Assembly: GCA_000154345.1 (NCBI GenBank)
Contig: DS480343.1
Location: forward strand, 104,689-168,688
Direction of reading: 5' to 3'
Origin: [Clostridium] leptum DSM 753
GTDB taxonomy: Bacteria; Bacillota; Clostridia; Oscillospirales; Acutalibacteraceae
DNA: 64,000 nt
Shown: one piece after another, positions 41,397 through 49,729 of the stretch
Layout of the letters: every line of letters starts with the position of its first letter
How positions within the stretch are numbered: the stretch's first letter is position 1
Position numbers and translations under genes: made by a program
Notes under the pieces: model-generated
Database searches by the model: none
Told to the model about the DNA's origin: nothing
What the model saw: only the letters and a program-made list of their open reading frames with translations

Positions 41397-42227
41397 ATGC
41401 AGTCGAGACGCAAGAGAAAAACGCTGATCCTATCCATTTTAGTCGTGGGCCTGTTTGTTATATGGACCGTCGTTCCGATTTATATGCTGATTTCTCAATC
41501 GGTAAAGCCGGAAAGCATTATGTTTGCCGACCCGCCGAAGCTTTTTTATCAGCCGATTTTTGACCACTTTGTGCGGGTATTTGTCCGCAACGATATTTTA
41601 GGCAGCATGATAAACAGCGTGATTGTTTCTGTCAGTACCATGGTGCTCTGCGTGGTGCTGGGAGCTTTATGCGCCTACTCCCTGGCACGGATCAGAATTC
41701 CGGGCTCCAAGTTTATTGCGATGTTTATTATTCTAACCCGCACGGTGCCTGCCGGCGCTCTCATGATGCCCATGTACGTGCTGATGCGCGAGCTGGGGCT
41801 GGCCACAAGCTATCTGGCGGTAATCTTTGCCCATACGGCTCTGCAGCTTCCTTTTGCGGTGCTGATGATGAAGGGCTTTTTCCAAGATGTGCCCCTGGAG
41901 CTGGAGCAAGCCGCCCAGGTGGATGGCTGCTCCAGAATGCGGACTTTTGTGAAGATCTGTATTCCCATGACGGCCCCTGGTGTGGCTACTACCGGAATCA
42001 TGGTGCTGCTGAACTCCTGGAACGAGTTTATGTTCGCCTTAATTCTCACCGGCAGGGGAACCAGAACGCTTCCCATCGCTATTTCGTCGTTTTTGGGCGC
42101 CGTTTCCATTGACTGGGGCGCCAGCTCCGCGGCGGCTACGCTGGCTACCGTACCGATTTTTATCGCGGGCGTGTTCATTCAGAAGTATTTTGTGCGGGGG
42201 TTAACCAGCGGCGCGGTAAAGGGATAA
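41397..42227 (+). CDS. sugar ABC transporter permease 2 (MalG/UgpE type)
   Basis: A 276-residue permease with six predicted helices and the motif ELEQAAQVDGCSRMRTFVKICIPMTAP (EAA-loop variant, about residue 165-190), the docking site for the ATPase. GALCAYSLARIRIPGSKF and RTVPAGALMMPMYVLMRELGL are typical of the carbohydrate CUT1 group. TAGGAGGTGG gives its start; 13 bases separate it from permease 1. Its partner ATPase is not encoded nearby. Confidence 0.92.
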   Translation: MQSRRKRKTLILSILVVGLFVIWTVVPIYMLISQSVKPESIMFADPPKLFYQPIFDHFVRVFVRNDILGSMINSVIVSVSTMVLCVVLGALCAYSLARIRIPGSKFIAMFIILTRTVPAGALMMPMYVLMRELGLATSYLAVIFAHTALQLPFAVLMMKGFFQDVPLELEQAAQVDGCSRMRTFVKICIPMTAPGVATTGIMVLLNSWNEFMFALILTGRGTRTLPIAISSFLGAVSIDWGASSAAATLATVPIFIAGVFIQKYFVRGLTSGAVKG

Positions 42228-42266
42228 CCGAATGAAGAATATACATAATTTAGAAGGATGGTTTGA

Positions 42267-43313
42267 TTGAATAACAGTATCATGTTTCAGGAAATCCAAG
42301 AGGAGCCTGCTGCGTTAAGAGAATGTATCGAGCAGAACCAGGTCATGGTAAAATTTTTGGCGGAGGAGATCCGGAGCAAAAATCCAAGCTACCTTGTGCT
42401 GGCCGCCCGGGGTACAAGCTGCAACGCGGCTAAATTCGCCAAATATGTGTTTGAGACCTATGTGGGGCTGCCTGTAATGATCGCGGCTCCGTCGGTGCTG
42501 ACCAAATATGGCGGAAAGCTGAAGCTTTCTAACGCGGTGGTGGTTGGAATTTCCCAGTCCGGCGCGGCCCAGGATGTTTGCAGCCTAATCGACAGAGGAA
42601 ACCGGGACGGTTCGCTGACTGTGGCCATCACCAATACCGAAGGCTCTTTGCTTTCCCAGCGGGCAAAGTTCCACCTTAATTGCTGCGCTGGCCTGGAAAA
42701 GAGCCTGGCCGCCACGAAAACCTTTTTGTGCCAGCTTGCCCTGCTGACCCAGCTGGCTGCTCAGCTGTCCGGAGAGCCCCGGCTGCTTGATTTAGTGAAG
42801 AGGCTGCCCCGGATTGCCGCGGCGATGCTGGACAGAACACAGGAGCTTTCCCGGATGGCGCACCGGTACCGCTTTATGAACGAGTGCTTTATTTTGGCCC
42901 GGGGGCTGAACTATCCTATCGCGCTGGAATTTGGAATCAAGACTCAGGAAACTTCCTTTGTCCGTTCCAGGGCATATTCCGTGGCGAATTTTACCCATGG
43001 CCCCATTGCCATGCTGCGGGATTTTATTCCGGTGTTTGTGCTGGCAACCGACGCCGCTACGGATGAAAATACCTGTGAGATGATTAAGCGGCTGAAAAAC
43101 CAGCGGTGCGACGTGTGCGTGATTACGAATAAACAGGAAATTGCCGATCTGGCGGGAGGGAACGCGGTCCTTCTGCCGCCGGAATGTGAGGGCGTAGCGG
43201 GAGGCTTTGCCTGCGCTACGGTGATTCAGCTGTTTGCCTGCGAGCTTTCGGTGCAGCGCGGCAACAACCCCGACGCTCCGGAAGGACTGACAAAGGTGAC
43301 GGTCACCGTCTGA
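42267..43313 (+). CDS. SIS-domain sugar-phosphate isomerase/deglycase-like protein
   Basis: A 348-residue protein with two SIS domains, like the C-terminal half of GlmS or the AgaS/FrlB group. The start is MFQEIQEEPAALRECI-like. SYLVLAARGTSCNAAKFAKY (about residue 45) and AVVVGISQSGAAQDVCSLID (about 95) bind the sugar phosphate in the first domain. ECFILARGLNYPIALEFGIKTQE and YSVANFTHGPIAML belong to the second. No glutaminase domain is present, so it is not GlmS itself. It probably isomerises or deaminates an amino-sugar or glycated phosphate. TTG 42267 is used, with AAGGATGG upstream. Last gene of the operon. Confidence 0.85.
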   Translation: MNNSIMFQEIQEEPAALRECIEQNQVMVKFLAEEIRSKNPSYLVLAARGTSCNAAKFAKYVFETYVGLPVMIAAPSVLTKYGGKLKLSNAVVVGISQSGAAQDVCSLIDRGNRDGSLTVAITNTEGSLLSQRAKFHLNCCAGLEKSLAATKTFLCQLALLTQLAAQLSGEPRLLDLVKRLPRIAAAMLDRTQELSRMAHRYRFMNECFILARGLNYPIALEFGIKTQETSFVRSRAYSVANFTHGPIAMLRDFIPVFVLATDAATDENTCEMIKRLKNQRCDVCVITNKQEIADLAGGNAVLLPPECEGVAGGFACATVIQLFACELSVQRGNNPDAPEGLTKVTVTV

Positions 43314-43734
43314 CAGCCGGCGCTCGGTATGACTGACGCGAATATTCCTGCTTTTCGTCCCCTCCGGAGAAGCTTGACCATCCGCGTCGGCGCCGACGTG
43401 CCCGAGGGCAAACGGAATAAAGCGCTTGTGGAGCCTGGAGTTCGACGAACAGGCTCCGCAGGCGTTTTGCTTTATTCAAGAGATACCCCGGCTTGTGCAG
43501 GGGAGAAAAAGAGCTTCTGCCTCAAACGTTGAGGCGGGAAGGCTGTTGGAAGCCTAGGAAAGCCCTATAAAAAGGCTGGCCTGCTTACGCGTTTAGAGTG
43601 CGTGAGAGAAACGCGGGCGATCCATCGGTTCAGAGAGGAAGCTGGCAGCAGTTCCCGAGGTTCTTCCAAAAAGCGGAGCACTTCTGACCGTCTTCTGGAA
43701 TAAGATAAAGAAGAACTTATCAGGAGGCGATAGC
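43314..43734. other. gene-free region after the sugar operon
   Basis: Contains the hairpin at 43415-43477 and no gene that I can support. Confidence 0.5.
43415..43477 (+). terminator. long imperfect terminator of the sugar operon
   Basis: Outer arms GAATAAAGC/GCTTTATTC and inner arms GGAGCCTG/CAGGCTCC pair around a 12-base loop; the middle carries mismatches. A T-rich stretch lies inside the descending arm. Confidence 0.65.
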
Positions 43735-44310
43735 TTGGCAATACGAATATTTATTGATCAGGGCCACAATCCCAGCGGCCACAATGCCGGGGCGGAAGGA
43801 AACGGCCTGCGGGAGCAGGATGTCACCTATAACGTGGGAATTTACCTGGCAAGCCTGCTTAATGACGATGTCAGGTTCCAGGCCCGGGTGTCCCGCCCTA
43901 CGCCGGAAACCGTTCTTGGCATAGATAACGCGACTAGCCTGCAGGAGCGGGTCAATATGGCAAATTCCTGGCCCGCTGATTATTTTATCAGCATTCACTG
44001 CAATTCCAACACAAATCCCGAAATCAACGGCACTGAGGTCTATGTTTACCGCGCCAATACCCAGTCCTACTGGCTGGCTCAGCACATTCTCAATGGCATT
44101 GTTGAGAGAGTAGGCACCCGGGATAACGGCGTCAGGATCAATCCCTCGCTTTTTGTTCTCCGGCGCACCACTATGCCCGCCGCACTGGTAGAACTGGCGT
44201 ATCTCAGCAATTGGGCCGACGCCCAAAAGCTGCGGGAGGATCAGTGGGAATTTGCTTGGGGAATCTATCAGGGCCTGCTTAGTTATTTTGGTTTTCAACC
44301 TCTTTCGTAA
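43735..44310 (+). CDS. N-acetylmuramoyl-L-alanine amidase (Amidase_3), no signal peptide
   Basis: A 191-residue zinc amidase that cuts the bond between muramic acid and L-alanine. Zinc ligands fit IDQGHNPS (His), GNGLREQDVTYNVG (Glu) and FISIHCNSN (His); ALVELAYLSN (about residue 162) carries the catalytic Glu. The whole chain is the catalytic domain with no signal peptide or wall-binding repeats, so it is probably kept inside until cell lysis. That fits the CwlC-type mother-cell amidases of endospore formers and phage lysins. TTG 43735 follows CAGGAGGCGA. It stands alone with a terminator behind it. Confidence 0.9.
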   Translation: MAIRIFIDQGHNPSGHNAGAEGNGLREQDVTYNVGIYLASLLNDDVRFQARVSRPTPETVLGIDNATSLQERVNMANSWPADYFISIHCNSNTNPEINGTEVYVYRANTQSYWLAQHILNGIVERVGTRDNGVRINPSLFVLRRTTMPAALVELAYLSNWADAQKLREDQWEFAWGIYQGLLSYFGFQPLS

Positions 44311-44312
44311 GA

Positions 44313-44364
44313 AAAGCAGCCGGGTTCAGAACACTGAAAAGTTCGCTCTAAACCCGGCTGCTTT
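44313..44364. terminator. intrinsic terminator after the amidase
   Basis: A perfect 14-base stem AAAGCAGCCGGGTT with its complement (44313-44326, 44351-44364) and a 24-base loop. Confidence 0.8.
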
Positions 44365-45007
44365 ATTGTTTGGAACCCCATCGGCAGAGGTGGAGGAAGC
44401 TCCCCCAAAAGCTTTCGCTGCAAGCATCGGGCGAAGCAAGCCTGCAATGACCGCTTTGCGATGCCGGTAAGCTGTCGTTAAAACGGTGACCGCCCGTTTA
44501 CGGGCAGTGAGGCAAGTGACGCGATGCAAATAAAATTCGCCGCGGCTCAAAACGCTTACCGCCGATAGGCCCTCATAGAGCCTGCCTAGGCCTCTGGTTT
44601 TGACGGCGGTTATGGCAGGTTCCAGCTTGCGCGTTCAGAAAAACCGGCGGAAGGCTTCCGCTGGTTTTGTCCTGCTCCTTATCACACTTGGAAACTCCGT
44701 TAAAATACCTTTCCCGCAGAGGCTGAGATTACGGCCGCTCGGAACAGCGGTTGGAAAAGGCTAATTGAGAAAGAACCGTAAATTTAGAAAACTGTTTCAG
44801 ATGTTTTGAAAGGCTTGCGGATAGTAGGGAATGATACTCCTGCTGAGCCTCTGGACGGCTTATCGATATGGCTTGGGATCAACTGAAAAAGCAGAAAATC
44901 CGAATGCTTGTCTATGGAAAATAGAAAAAATGATCTACAAAATATTGACTTATCATTTACAGGTGATACAATATATAGTATCAATCTTTTCGAGGAGGAC
45001 CCGAACT
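44365..45007. other. gene-free region before the ribonucleotide reductase
   Basis: Contains a 13-base hairpin (44640-44652 with 44656-44668, three-base loop, A4/T4 ends), then the NrdR-box promoter at 44938-44983. No gene is seen. Confidence 0.6.
44938..44983 (+). promoter_or_regulatory. nrdJ promoter with two NrdR boxes
   Basis: TTGACT (44945-44950) and TACAAT (44967-44972) lie 16 bases apart. Two palindromic boxes fit the NrdR pattern C-w-A-t-A-T-a-T-w-G: CAAAATATTG at 44938-44947 (nine of ten) and CAATATATAG at 44969-44978 (ten of ten), inside TGATAC-N8-GTATCA. Their starts are 31 bases apart, about three helical turns, as known for NrdR sites. Both overlap the promoter, so repression is expected. 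Confidence 0.75.
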
Positions 45008-47269
45008 ATGGAGCTTTCAAAAAACGCGCTTACCGTATTGGAACGCCGCTACCTCATTAAAAACGGGGAAGGAGTTGTCATCGAGACTGTAGAAGAATTG
45101 TTCCGCCGCGTGGCCGGGGCGATTGCCGCGTCAGACCGCCGGTATGATGAAAACGCCGATTGCGAGGCGCTCGCTGACTCCTTTTATAGAATGATGACCA
45201 ACCTGGAGTTTTTGCCCAACTCCCCAACCTTAATGAACGCGGGGAGGCCGCTGGGTCAGCTGTCCGCTTGTTTTGTGCTTCCGGTGGAGGATACTATGGA
45301 GGGCATTTTTGAAACCATTAAGCAGGCGGCGCTGATTCATAAATCCGGCGGCGGGACAGGTTTTTCCTTTTCCAGGCTGCGCCCCTGCGGCAGCGCGGTG
45401 AATTCTACCGGCGGCGTGGCGTCGGGTCCCATCAGCTTTATGAAGGTGTTCAATATGGCCACCGAGGCTGTTAAGCAAGGCGGCACCCGGCGGGGGGCCA
45501 ATATGGGAATCCTACGGGTGGATCATCCGGATATTATGGAATTTATCCACTGCAAAACCAACAATAAGGAAATCACCAATTTTAATATCTCAGTGGGCCT
45601 GACAGAGAAATTTATGAACGCTGTGGAGGCGGGAAAGGACTACGAGCTGGTGGATCCTCACGGCGGCAGGGTCACTGGTACGCTGAACGCCCGGGAGGTA
45701 TTCGAATGCATCGTGGATGCGGCCTGGCACAACGGCGAGCCTGGAATTATTTTTCTGGATCGCCTGAACCGGGACAATGTGGTGCCGAAAGCGGGGGAAA
45801 TCGAATCCACAAACCCTTGCGGCGAACAGCCCTTATTGCCCTATGAATCCTGCAATTTGGGGTCAATCAACCTGACAAAAATGCTCAGGGAAGAAAACGG
45901 CGTTTACTCCTTTGACTGGGACAAGCTGAAGGCTACCGCCAAAAAAGCAGTGCATTTTCTGGATAACGTGATCGACGCCAATAAGTATCCTTTGAAGGAA
46001 ATCGACTTTATGACCAAACAGACCCGCAAGGTCGGCCTGGGAGTCATGGGGTGGGCGGACGCCCTGCTGCGGCTGAAAATCCCCTACAACTCCGAGCAGG
46101 CCGTGCGGCTGGCGGAAACCGTAATGAGAGCGGTGACTGAGGCGGGCCGTGAGGAAAGCCGGGAGCTGGCAAAGGCCCGCGGAACCTTCCCGCTGTTCCA
46201 GGAGAGCACTTTGGATCAGGAGCTTCCCCAGCGAAACGCTACGGTTACCACAATCGCCCCGACCGGAACCTTGTCGCTGCTGGCCTCCTGTTCCTCCGGC
46301 GTAGAGCCGATTTTTGGCTATGTTTATATCCGAAATATTATGGACGGTACGGAAATGATCGAGGTCAATCCCATTTTGCGGGAGGTCCTGGAGGAAAGAG
46401 GCCTGTATTCCGACGAGCTGATGAAAAAGATCGCTAAACAAGGCAGCCTGGAAGGAATTGAGGAAATTCCCGAGGAGATCCGCAGGGTGTTTGTTTCCGC
46501 CCATGAGGTCAGTCCGGAATTTCATATCCGTATGCAGGCGGCTTTCCAGCGGCATACGGACAACGCGGTGTCCAAGACCGTGAATTTCTGCAACAGCGCC
46601 ACACGGGAAGAGGTCGCGGAGGTTTATAAGCTGGCTTTCCGCCTTGGCTGCAAGGGCGTTACGATCTACCGGGACGGCAGCCGCAGCGAGCAGGTGCTGA
46701 ACATCGGCAAGGTGAAAAAGGATGGCCAGGAGGAATCCCCGGCTGAAGGCGGCCAGGCGGTCATCAAGCCCCGTCCCCGCCCGGATATGACTACCGGCAT
46801 CACCGAACGGGTGAAGATTGGATGCGGAAACCTCTATATTACGGTGAACTATGACGACAAGGGTATTTGTGAAATTTTCACCAACACCGGCAAGGCAGGT
46901 GGCTGTCCGTCCCAGTCGGAGGCTACTGCCCGGCTGGCCTCTATTGCCCTGCGCTCCGGGATTGACGTGAGAAGCATTATCGATCAGCTGAAGGGCATTC
47001 GGTGCCCGTCCACCATACGGCAGAGCGGCATGAAGTGTACCTCTTGTCCCGACGCTATCGCTAAGGCGATTGAGCGGGTTTACCAGCAGCAGGTACGGCT
47101 GGGACATTGGGCCGAGCCGGAGCTTTCCGCCGCAGAGGGGCCGGCGGCCTCTCAGGCGGAGACCGTAGTGCCGGGCAGAATGCGGTTCTGCCCTGAGTGC
47201 GGCGCAAAGCTGGAGCATGAGGGCGGATGCGTCATTTGCCGCAACTGCGGCTACTCCAAGTGCGGTTGA
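45008..47269 (+). CDS. nrdJ: adenosylcobalamin-dependent (class II) ribonucleoside-diphosphate reductase
   Basis: A 753-residue enzyme that makes deoxyribonucleotides using adenosylcobalamin as radical source, without oxygen or an activating subunit. Active-site pieces appear in order: SACFVLPVEDTMEGIFETIK, NPCGEQPLLPYESCNLGSIN (about residue 265-285) and APTGTLSLLASCSSGVEP (about 415). A TSCPD domain (CTSCPDAIAKAI, about 675) and a C-terminal zinc-ribbon with four cysteine pairs (CPECGAK, CRNCGYSKCG) close it, all typical of NrdJ. ATG 45008 follows GAGGAGG; the 59 codons upstream contain the promoter and NrdR boxes. The cofactor would come from the riboswitch-controlled uptake operon at 18-23.7 kb. 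A terminator follows. Confidence 0.94.
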   Translation: MELSKNALTVLERRYLIKNGEGVVIETVEELFRRVAGAIAASDRRYDENADCEALADSFYRMMTNLEFLPNSPTLMNAGRPLGQLSACFVLPVEDTMEGIFETIKQAALIHKSGGGTGFSFSRLRPCGSAVNSTGGVASGPISFMKVFNMATEAVKQGGTRRGANMGILRVDHPDIMEFIHCKTNNKEITNFNISVGLTEKFMNAVEAGKDYELVDPHGGRVTGTLNAREVFECIVDAAWHNGEPGIIFLDRLNRDNVVPKAGEIESTNPCGEQPLLPYESCNLGSINLTKMLREENGVYSFDWDKLKATAKKAVHFLDNVIDANKYPLKEIDFMTKQTRKVGLGVMGWADALLRLKIPYNSEQAVRLAETVMRAVTEAGREESRELAKARGTFPLFQESTLDQELPQRNATVTTIAPTGTLSLLASCSSGVEPIFGYVYIRNIMDGTEMIEVNPILREVLEERGLYSDELMKKIAKQGSLEGIEEIPEEIRRVFVSAHEVSPEFHIRMQAAFQRHTDNAVSKTVNFCNSATREEVAEVYKLAFRLGCKGVTIYRDGSRSEQVLNIGKVKKDGQEESPAEGGQAVIKPRPRPDMTTGITERVKIGCGNLYITVNYDDKGICEIFTNTGKAGGCPSQSEATARLASIALRSGIDVRSIIDQLKGIRCPSTIRQSGMKCTSCPDAIAKAIERVYQQQVRLGHWAEPELSAAEGPAASQAETVVPGRMRFCPECGAKLEHEGGCVICRNCGYSKCG

Positions 47270-47294
47270 TGGCCGAAATTTAATATGCTTTTGA

Positions 47295-47330
47295 GCAGGC
47301 CCAGGCCCGGTTTTCCGGACCTGGGCCTGC
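47295..47330. terminator. strong hairpin after nrdJ
   Basis: A 16-base stem with one mismatch (47295-47310, 47315-47330; core GCAGGCCCAGG) and a TTTT loop. No long T-run follows. Confidence 0.65.
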
Positions 47331-47492
47331 TGCGCGCCGCTGACAAGGCAAAAGAAATCCGCTGGTTCCACTTGACGGTTAATAAGTAACATGCGGCGGG
47401 GAGAAGAAAAATCAAACGCTTTACAGGGGAGGGCTCTTTTGGGGCCGGCTGATAAAAAGCCGGTTTAACGGCAGAAAAAACCCATGGGAAAA

Positions 47493-47546
47493 TTGACAAA
47501 CCAGCCGGATTTGCTATAATTGATGTGTCAATTGTTGATAGATCAA
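47493..47546 (+). promoter_or_regulatory. promoter and operator of the second MarR/ABC cassette
   Basis: Perfect TTGACA (47493-47498) and TATAAT (47515-47520) are separated by 16 bases. The inverted repeat AATTGA-TGTG-TCAATT (47518-47533) overlaps the -10 end, and TTGAT-AG-ATCAA (47535-47546) follows. Both are plausible MarR dimer sites next to the marR gene. Confidence 0.75.
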
Positions 47547-47567
47547 TTATAAGCGAGGAAGAGCTAA

Positions 47568-48002
47568 ATGGAACGTACTTTTCATATGCTGCTATACAGG
47601 GCGTTTCACGCCCAGCGAAGCTATCTCCGGCCATGTTTAGGAGAAATAGGCCTGGTAGTGGGTCAGCCGAAGCTGATCACTTATTTGGCGTGTCACGGCC
47701 CTTGCGGACAGCGGGAGCTGGCCGAATATTTTGAGGTGGATTCCGCGGCAGTGTCCCGGATGGTGGACTCCTTGGAAAAGGGCGGTTTTATCACCAGGCG
47801 GCCCAACGAGGAGAACCGGCGGTGCAATTCCATCGAGCTGACGGAAAAGGGGCATCGCGCTGATGAAACCTGGCGGGAGCGATGCCGTGAAATGGAGGAG
47901 CTTATGCTTGACGGGTTCAGTGCGGAAGAGCGGGAAAGGTTCGCCGGTTATCTTTCCCGGGCGTACCGAAACCTCCGGGGACAAAAGGAGGGCGTTTTAT
48001 GA
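47568..48002 (+). CDS. MarR-family repressor, second efflux cassette
   Basis: A 144-residue winged-helix regulator. QRELAEYFEVDSAAVSRMVD (about residues 48-67) is the recognition helix region and RRPNEENRRCNSIELTEKG the wing. Helices at both ends give the dimer. It probably binds the palindromes that overlap its promoter and is released by a drug-like ligand. Its stop overlaps the first exporter gene by four bases (ATGA), the same layout as the cassette at 26 kb. Confidence 0.9.
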   Translation: MERTFHMLLYRAFHAQRSYLRPCLGEIGLVVGQPKLITYLACHGPCGQRELAEYFEVDSAAVSRMVDSLEKGGFITRRPNEENRRCNSIELTEKGHRADETWRERCREMEELMLDGFSAEERERFAGYLSRAYRNLRGQKEGVL

Positions 48003-49729
48003 CGGATCTGAAACGTCTTCTGCGGTACCTGGGACCTTATCGGAGAGATATGGTCATCGGCGCCTTGCTGGTGGTGATTGAAACGGCCTTTGAGCTGTTC
48101 ATCCCGCTCCTGATGGCGGACTTAATTGATGTAGGGGTAAAAAACCACGATGTCCCGTATATTTTGCAGCAAGGCGTTTATATGGGAATCTGCGCCCTGC
48201 TGTCGCTGGTAACCGGTCTGCTGTACGCCCGGTTTGCCGCCCGGGCGGCCTATGGCTGGGGCGCCCGGATCCGGGAGGCCCAGTATCAGAAGGTACAGGG
48301 CTTCGCATTTTCCAATCTGGATCATTTCGAGTCCTCATCCCTGGTGACCCGGATGACCACCGACGTAACGGTGCTGCAAAACGCTGTCAACGGCGGCTTT
48401 CGGCCTATGGTTCGGGGACCGGTGATGCTGGTGATGGGCGTAGGGCTGTCCTTTTGGATGAACCCAACCCTGGCGCTGGTTTTCCTGGTCTGCGCTCCCC
48501 TTCTAGGAGCGGCTCTCTTTTACATCCTTCGAAAGATCGCGCCTCTATACAGCCTGCTGCAAAGGGCGGTGGACCGCTTAAACGGCACAGTGCAGGAGGG
48601 GCTCACCGCTATCCGGGCTGTAAAGGCTTTCGTCCGTGGGGAGTATGAGGAGGAGAAATTCCAGGAGGTCAATACCTCTCTCATGGAAACCAGCCAGAAA
48701 ACCTTTCAGTACGCGGTGCTGAACCTGCCTGCGTTTCAGCTGGTAATGTATGTGTGCGTCATCCTCATTATGTGGTTTGGCGGCAATATGATTCTAAATT
48801 CCACACTCCAAGTGGGGGAGCTGACTGGGTTCCTGAGCTACGTTTTCCAGGTTATGAACTCAATGATGATGATCTCCAACGTGTTTTTGCTGCTGACCCG
48901 GTCGCTGGCCAGCGCTCACCGCATCGGCCAGGTGCTGGAAGAGCAGCCGGCGTTTTCCTCGCCGGAACAGCCGGTCGGCCAGGTGCGCGACGGCAGCGTG
49001 GATTTTGACCGGGTATTTTTTAAATATAAGCCGGAGGCACAGGAGTACGCTCTTTCCGACGTAAGCCTGTCTATCAAGGCTGGGCAGACGGTGGGAGTCC
49101 TGGGCGGCACCGGCTCGGCAAAAACCACCCTGGTGCAGCTGATTCCCAGGCTGTACGACGCCTCCCGGGGAACCGTGCGGGTGGGCGGCCGGGATGTCCG
49201 TGACTACGACCTGCGGGCTTTGCGGGACGCGGTGGGAATCGTGCTGCAAAAAAACGTGCTGTTTTCCGGCACGATTCGGGAAAATCTGCTATGGGGAAAT
49301 CCGGAGGCGGATGACGACACGCTGTGGGAGGCTTGCCGCAAGGCCAGGGCCGATGAGTTTATTGAGCGGCTGCCCAAGGGAATGGATACCGATTTGGGGC
49401 AAGGCGGTGTAAATGTGTCCGGCGGGCAGAAGCAGCGGCTCTGTATCGCCCGTACCCTGCTGAAAAAGCCGAAGGTGCTGATTTTCGACGATTCCACCAG
49501 CGCGGTAGATACTGCTACTGAAGGAGAAATCCGCGAGGCGCTGGCAAAATTGACCGATGTAACTAAAATCATCATCGCCCAGCGGATCACGTCGGTGATG
49601 GATACAGACCAAATTATCATCCTGGATGACGGTAGAATCCATGGTACGGGCACTCACCGGGAGCTGCTGGAAAAGGATTCTATTTATCAGGAAATTTATG
49701 CTTCCCAGATGAAAGGAGAGGAGGACTGA
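47999..49729 (+). CDS. ABC exporter half, degenerate-site subunit (second cassette)
   Basis: A 576-residue half-transporter: six membrane helices (about 15-300) and an ATPase (about 335-570). Walker B ends FDDS (Asp for Glu) and the switch region reads IAQRITS (Gln for His), marking the inactive ATP site of a heterodimer. Walker A is GGTGSAKTTL, with Ala in place of the last Gly, which recurs in this subunit type. The signature VSGGQKQRLCIART is intact. Unlike the 26-kb subunit it has no extracellular insert. Its stop and the partner's start share one base (TGATG). Confidence 0.9.
   Translation: MTDLKRLLRYLGPYRRDMVIGALLVVIETAFELFIPLLMADLIDVGVKNHDVPYILQQGVYMGICALLSLVTGLLYARFAARAAYGWGARIREAQYQKVQGFAFSNLDHFESSSLVTRMTTDVTVLQNAVNGGFRPMVRGPVMLVMGVGLSFWMNPTLALVFLVCAPLLGAALFYILRKIAPLYSLLQRAVDRLNGTVQEGLTAIRAVKAFVRGEYEEEKFQEVNTSLMETSQKTFQYAVLNLPAFQLVMYVCVILIMWFGGNMILNSTLQVGELTGFLSYVFQVMNSMMMISNVFLLLTRSLASAHRIGQVLEEQPAFSSPEQPVGQVRDGSVDFDRVFFKYKPEAQEYALSDVSLSIKAGQTVGVLGGTGSAKTTLVQLIPRLYDASRGTVRVGGRDVRDYDLRALRDAVGIVLQKNVLFSGTIRENLLWGNPEADDDTLWEACRKARADEFIERLPKGMDTDLGQGGVNVSGGQKQRLCIARTLLKKPKVLIFDDSTSAVDTATEGEIREALAKLTDVTKIIIAQRITSVMDTDQIIILDDGRIHGTGTHRELLEKDSIYQEIYASQMKGEED

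Noticed and set aside
44831..45007. N-terminal extension of the class II ribonucleotide reductase
   Set aside because: The extension covers the promoter and NrdR boxes and has no ribosome-binding site; GAGGAGG sits before ATG 45008.
45863..47392. 509-codon minus-strand open frame inside nrdJ
   Set aside because: It is antisense to a fully recognisable enzyme and shows no motif or ribosome-binding site.
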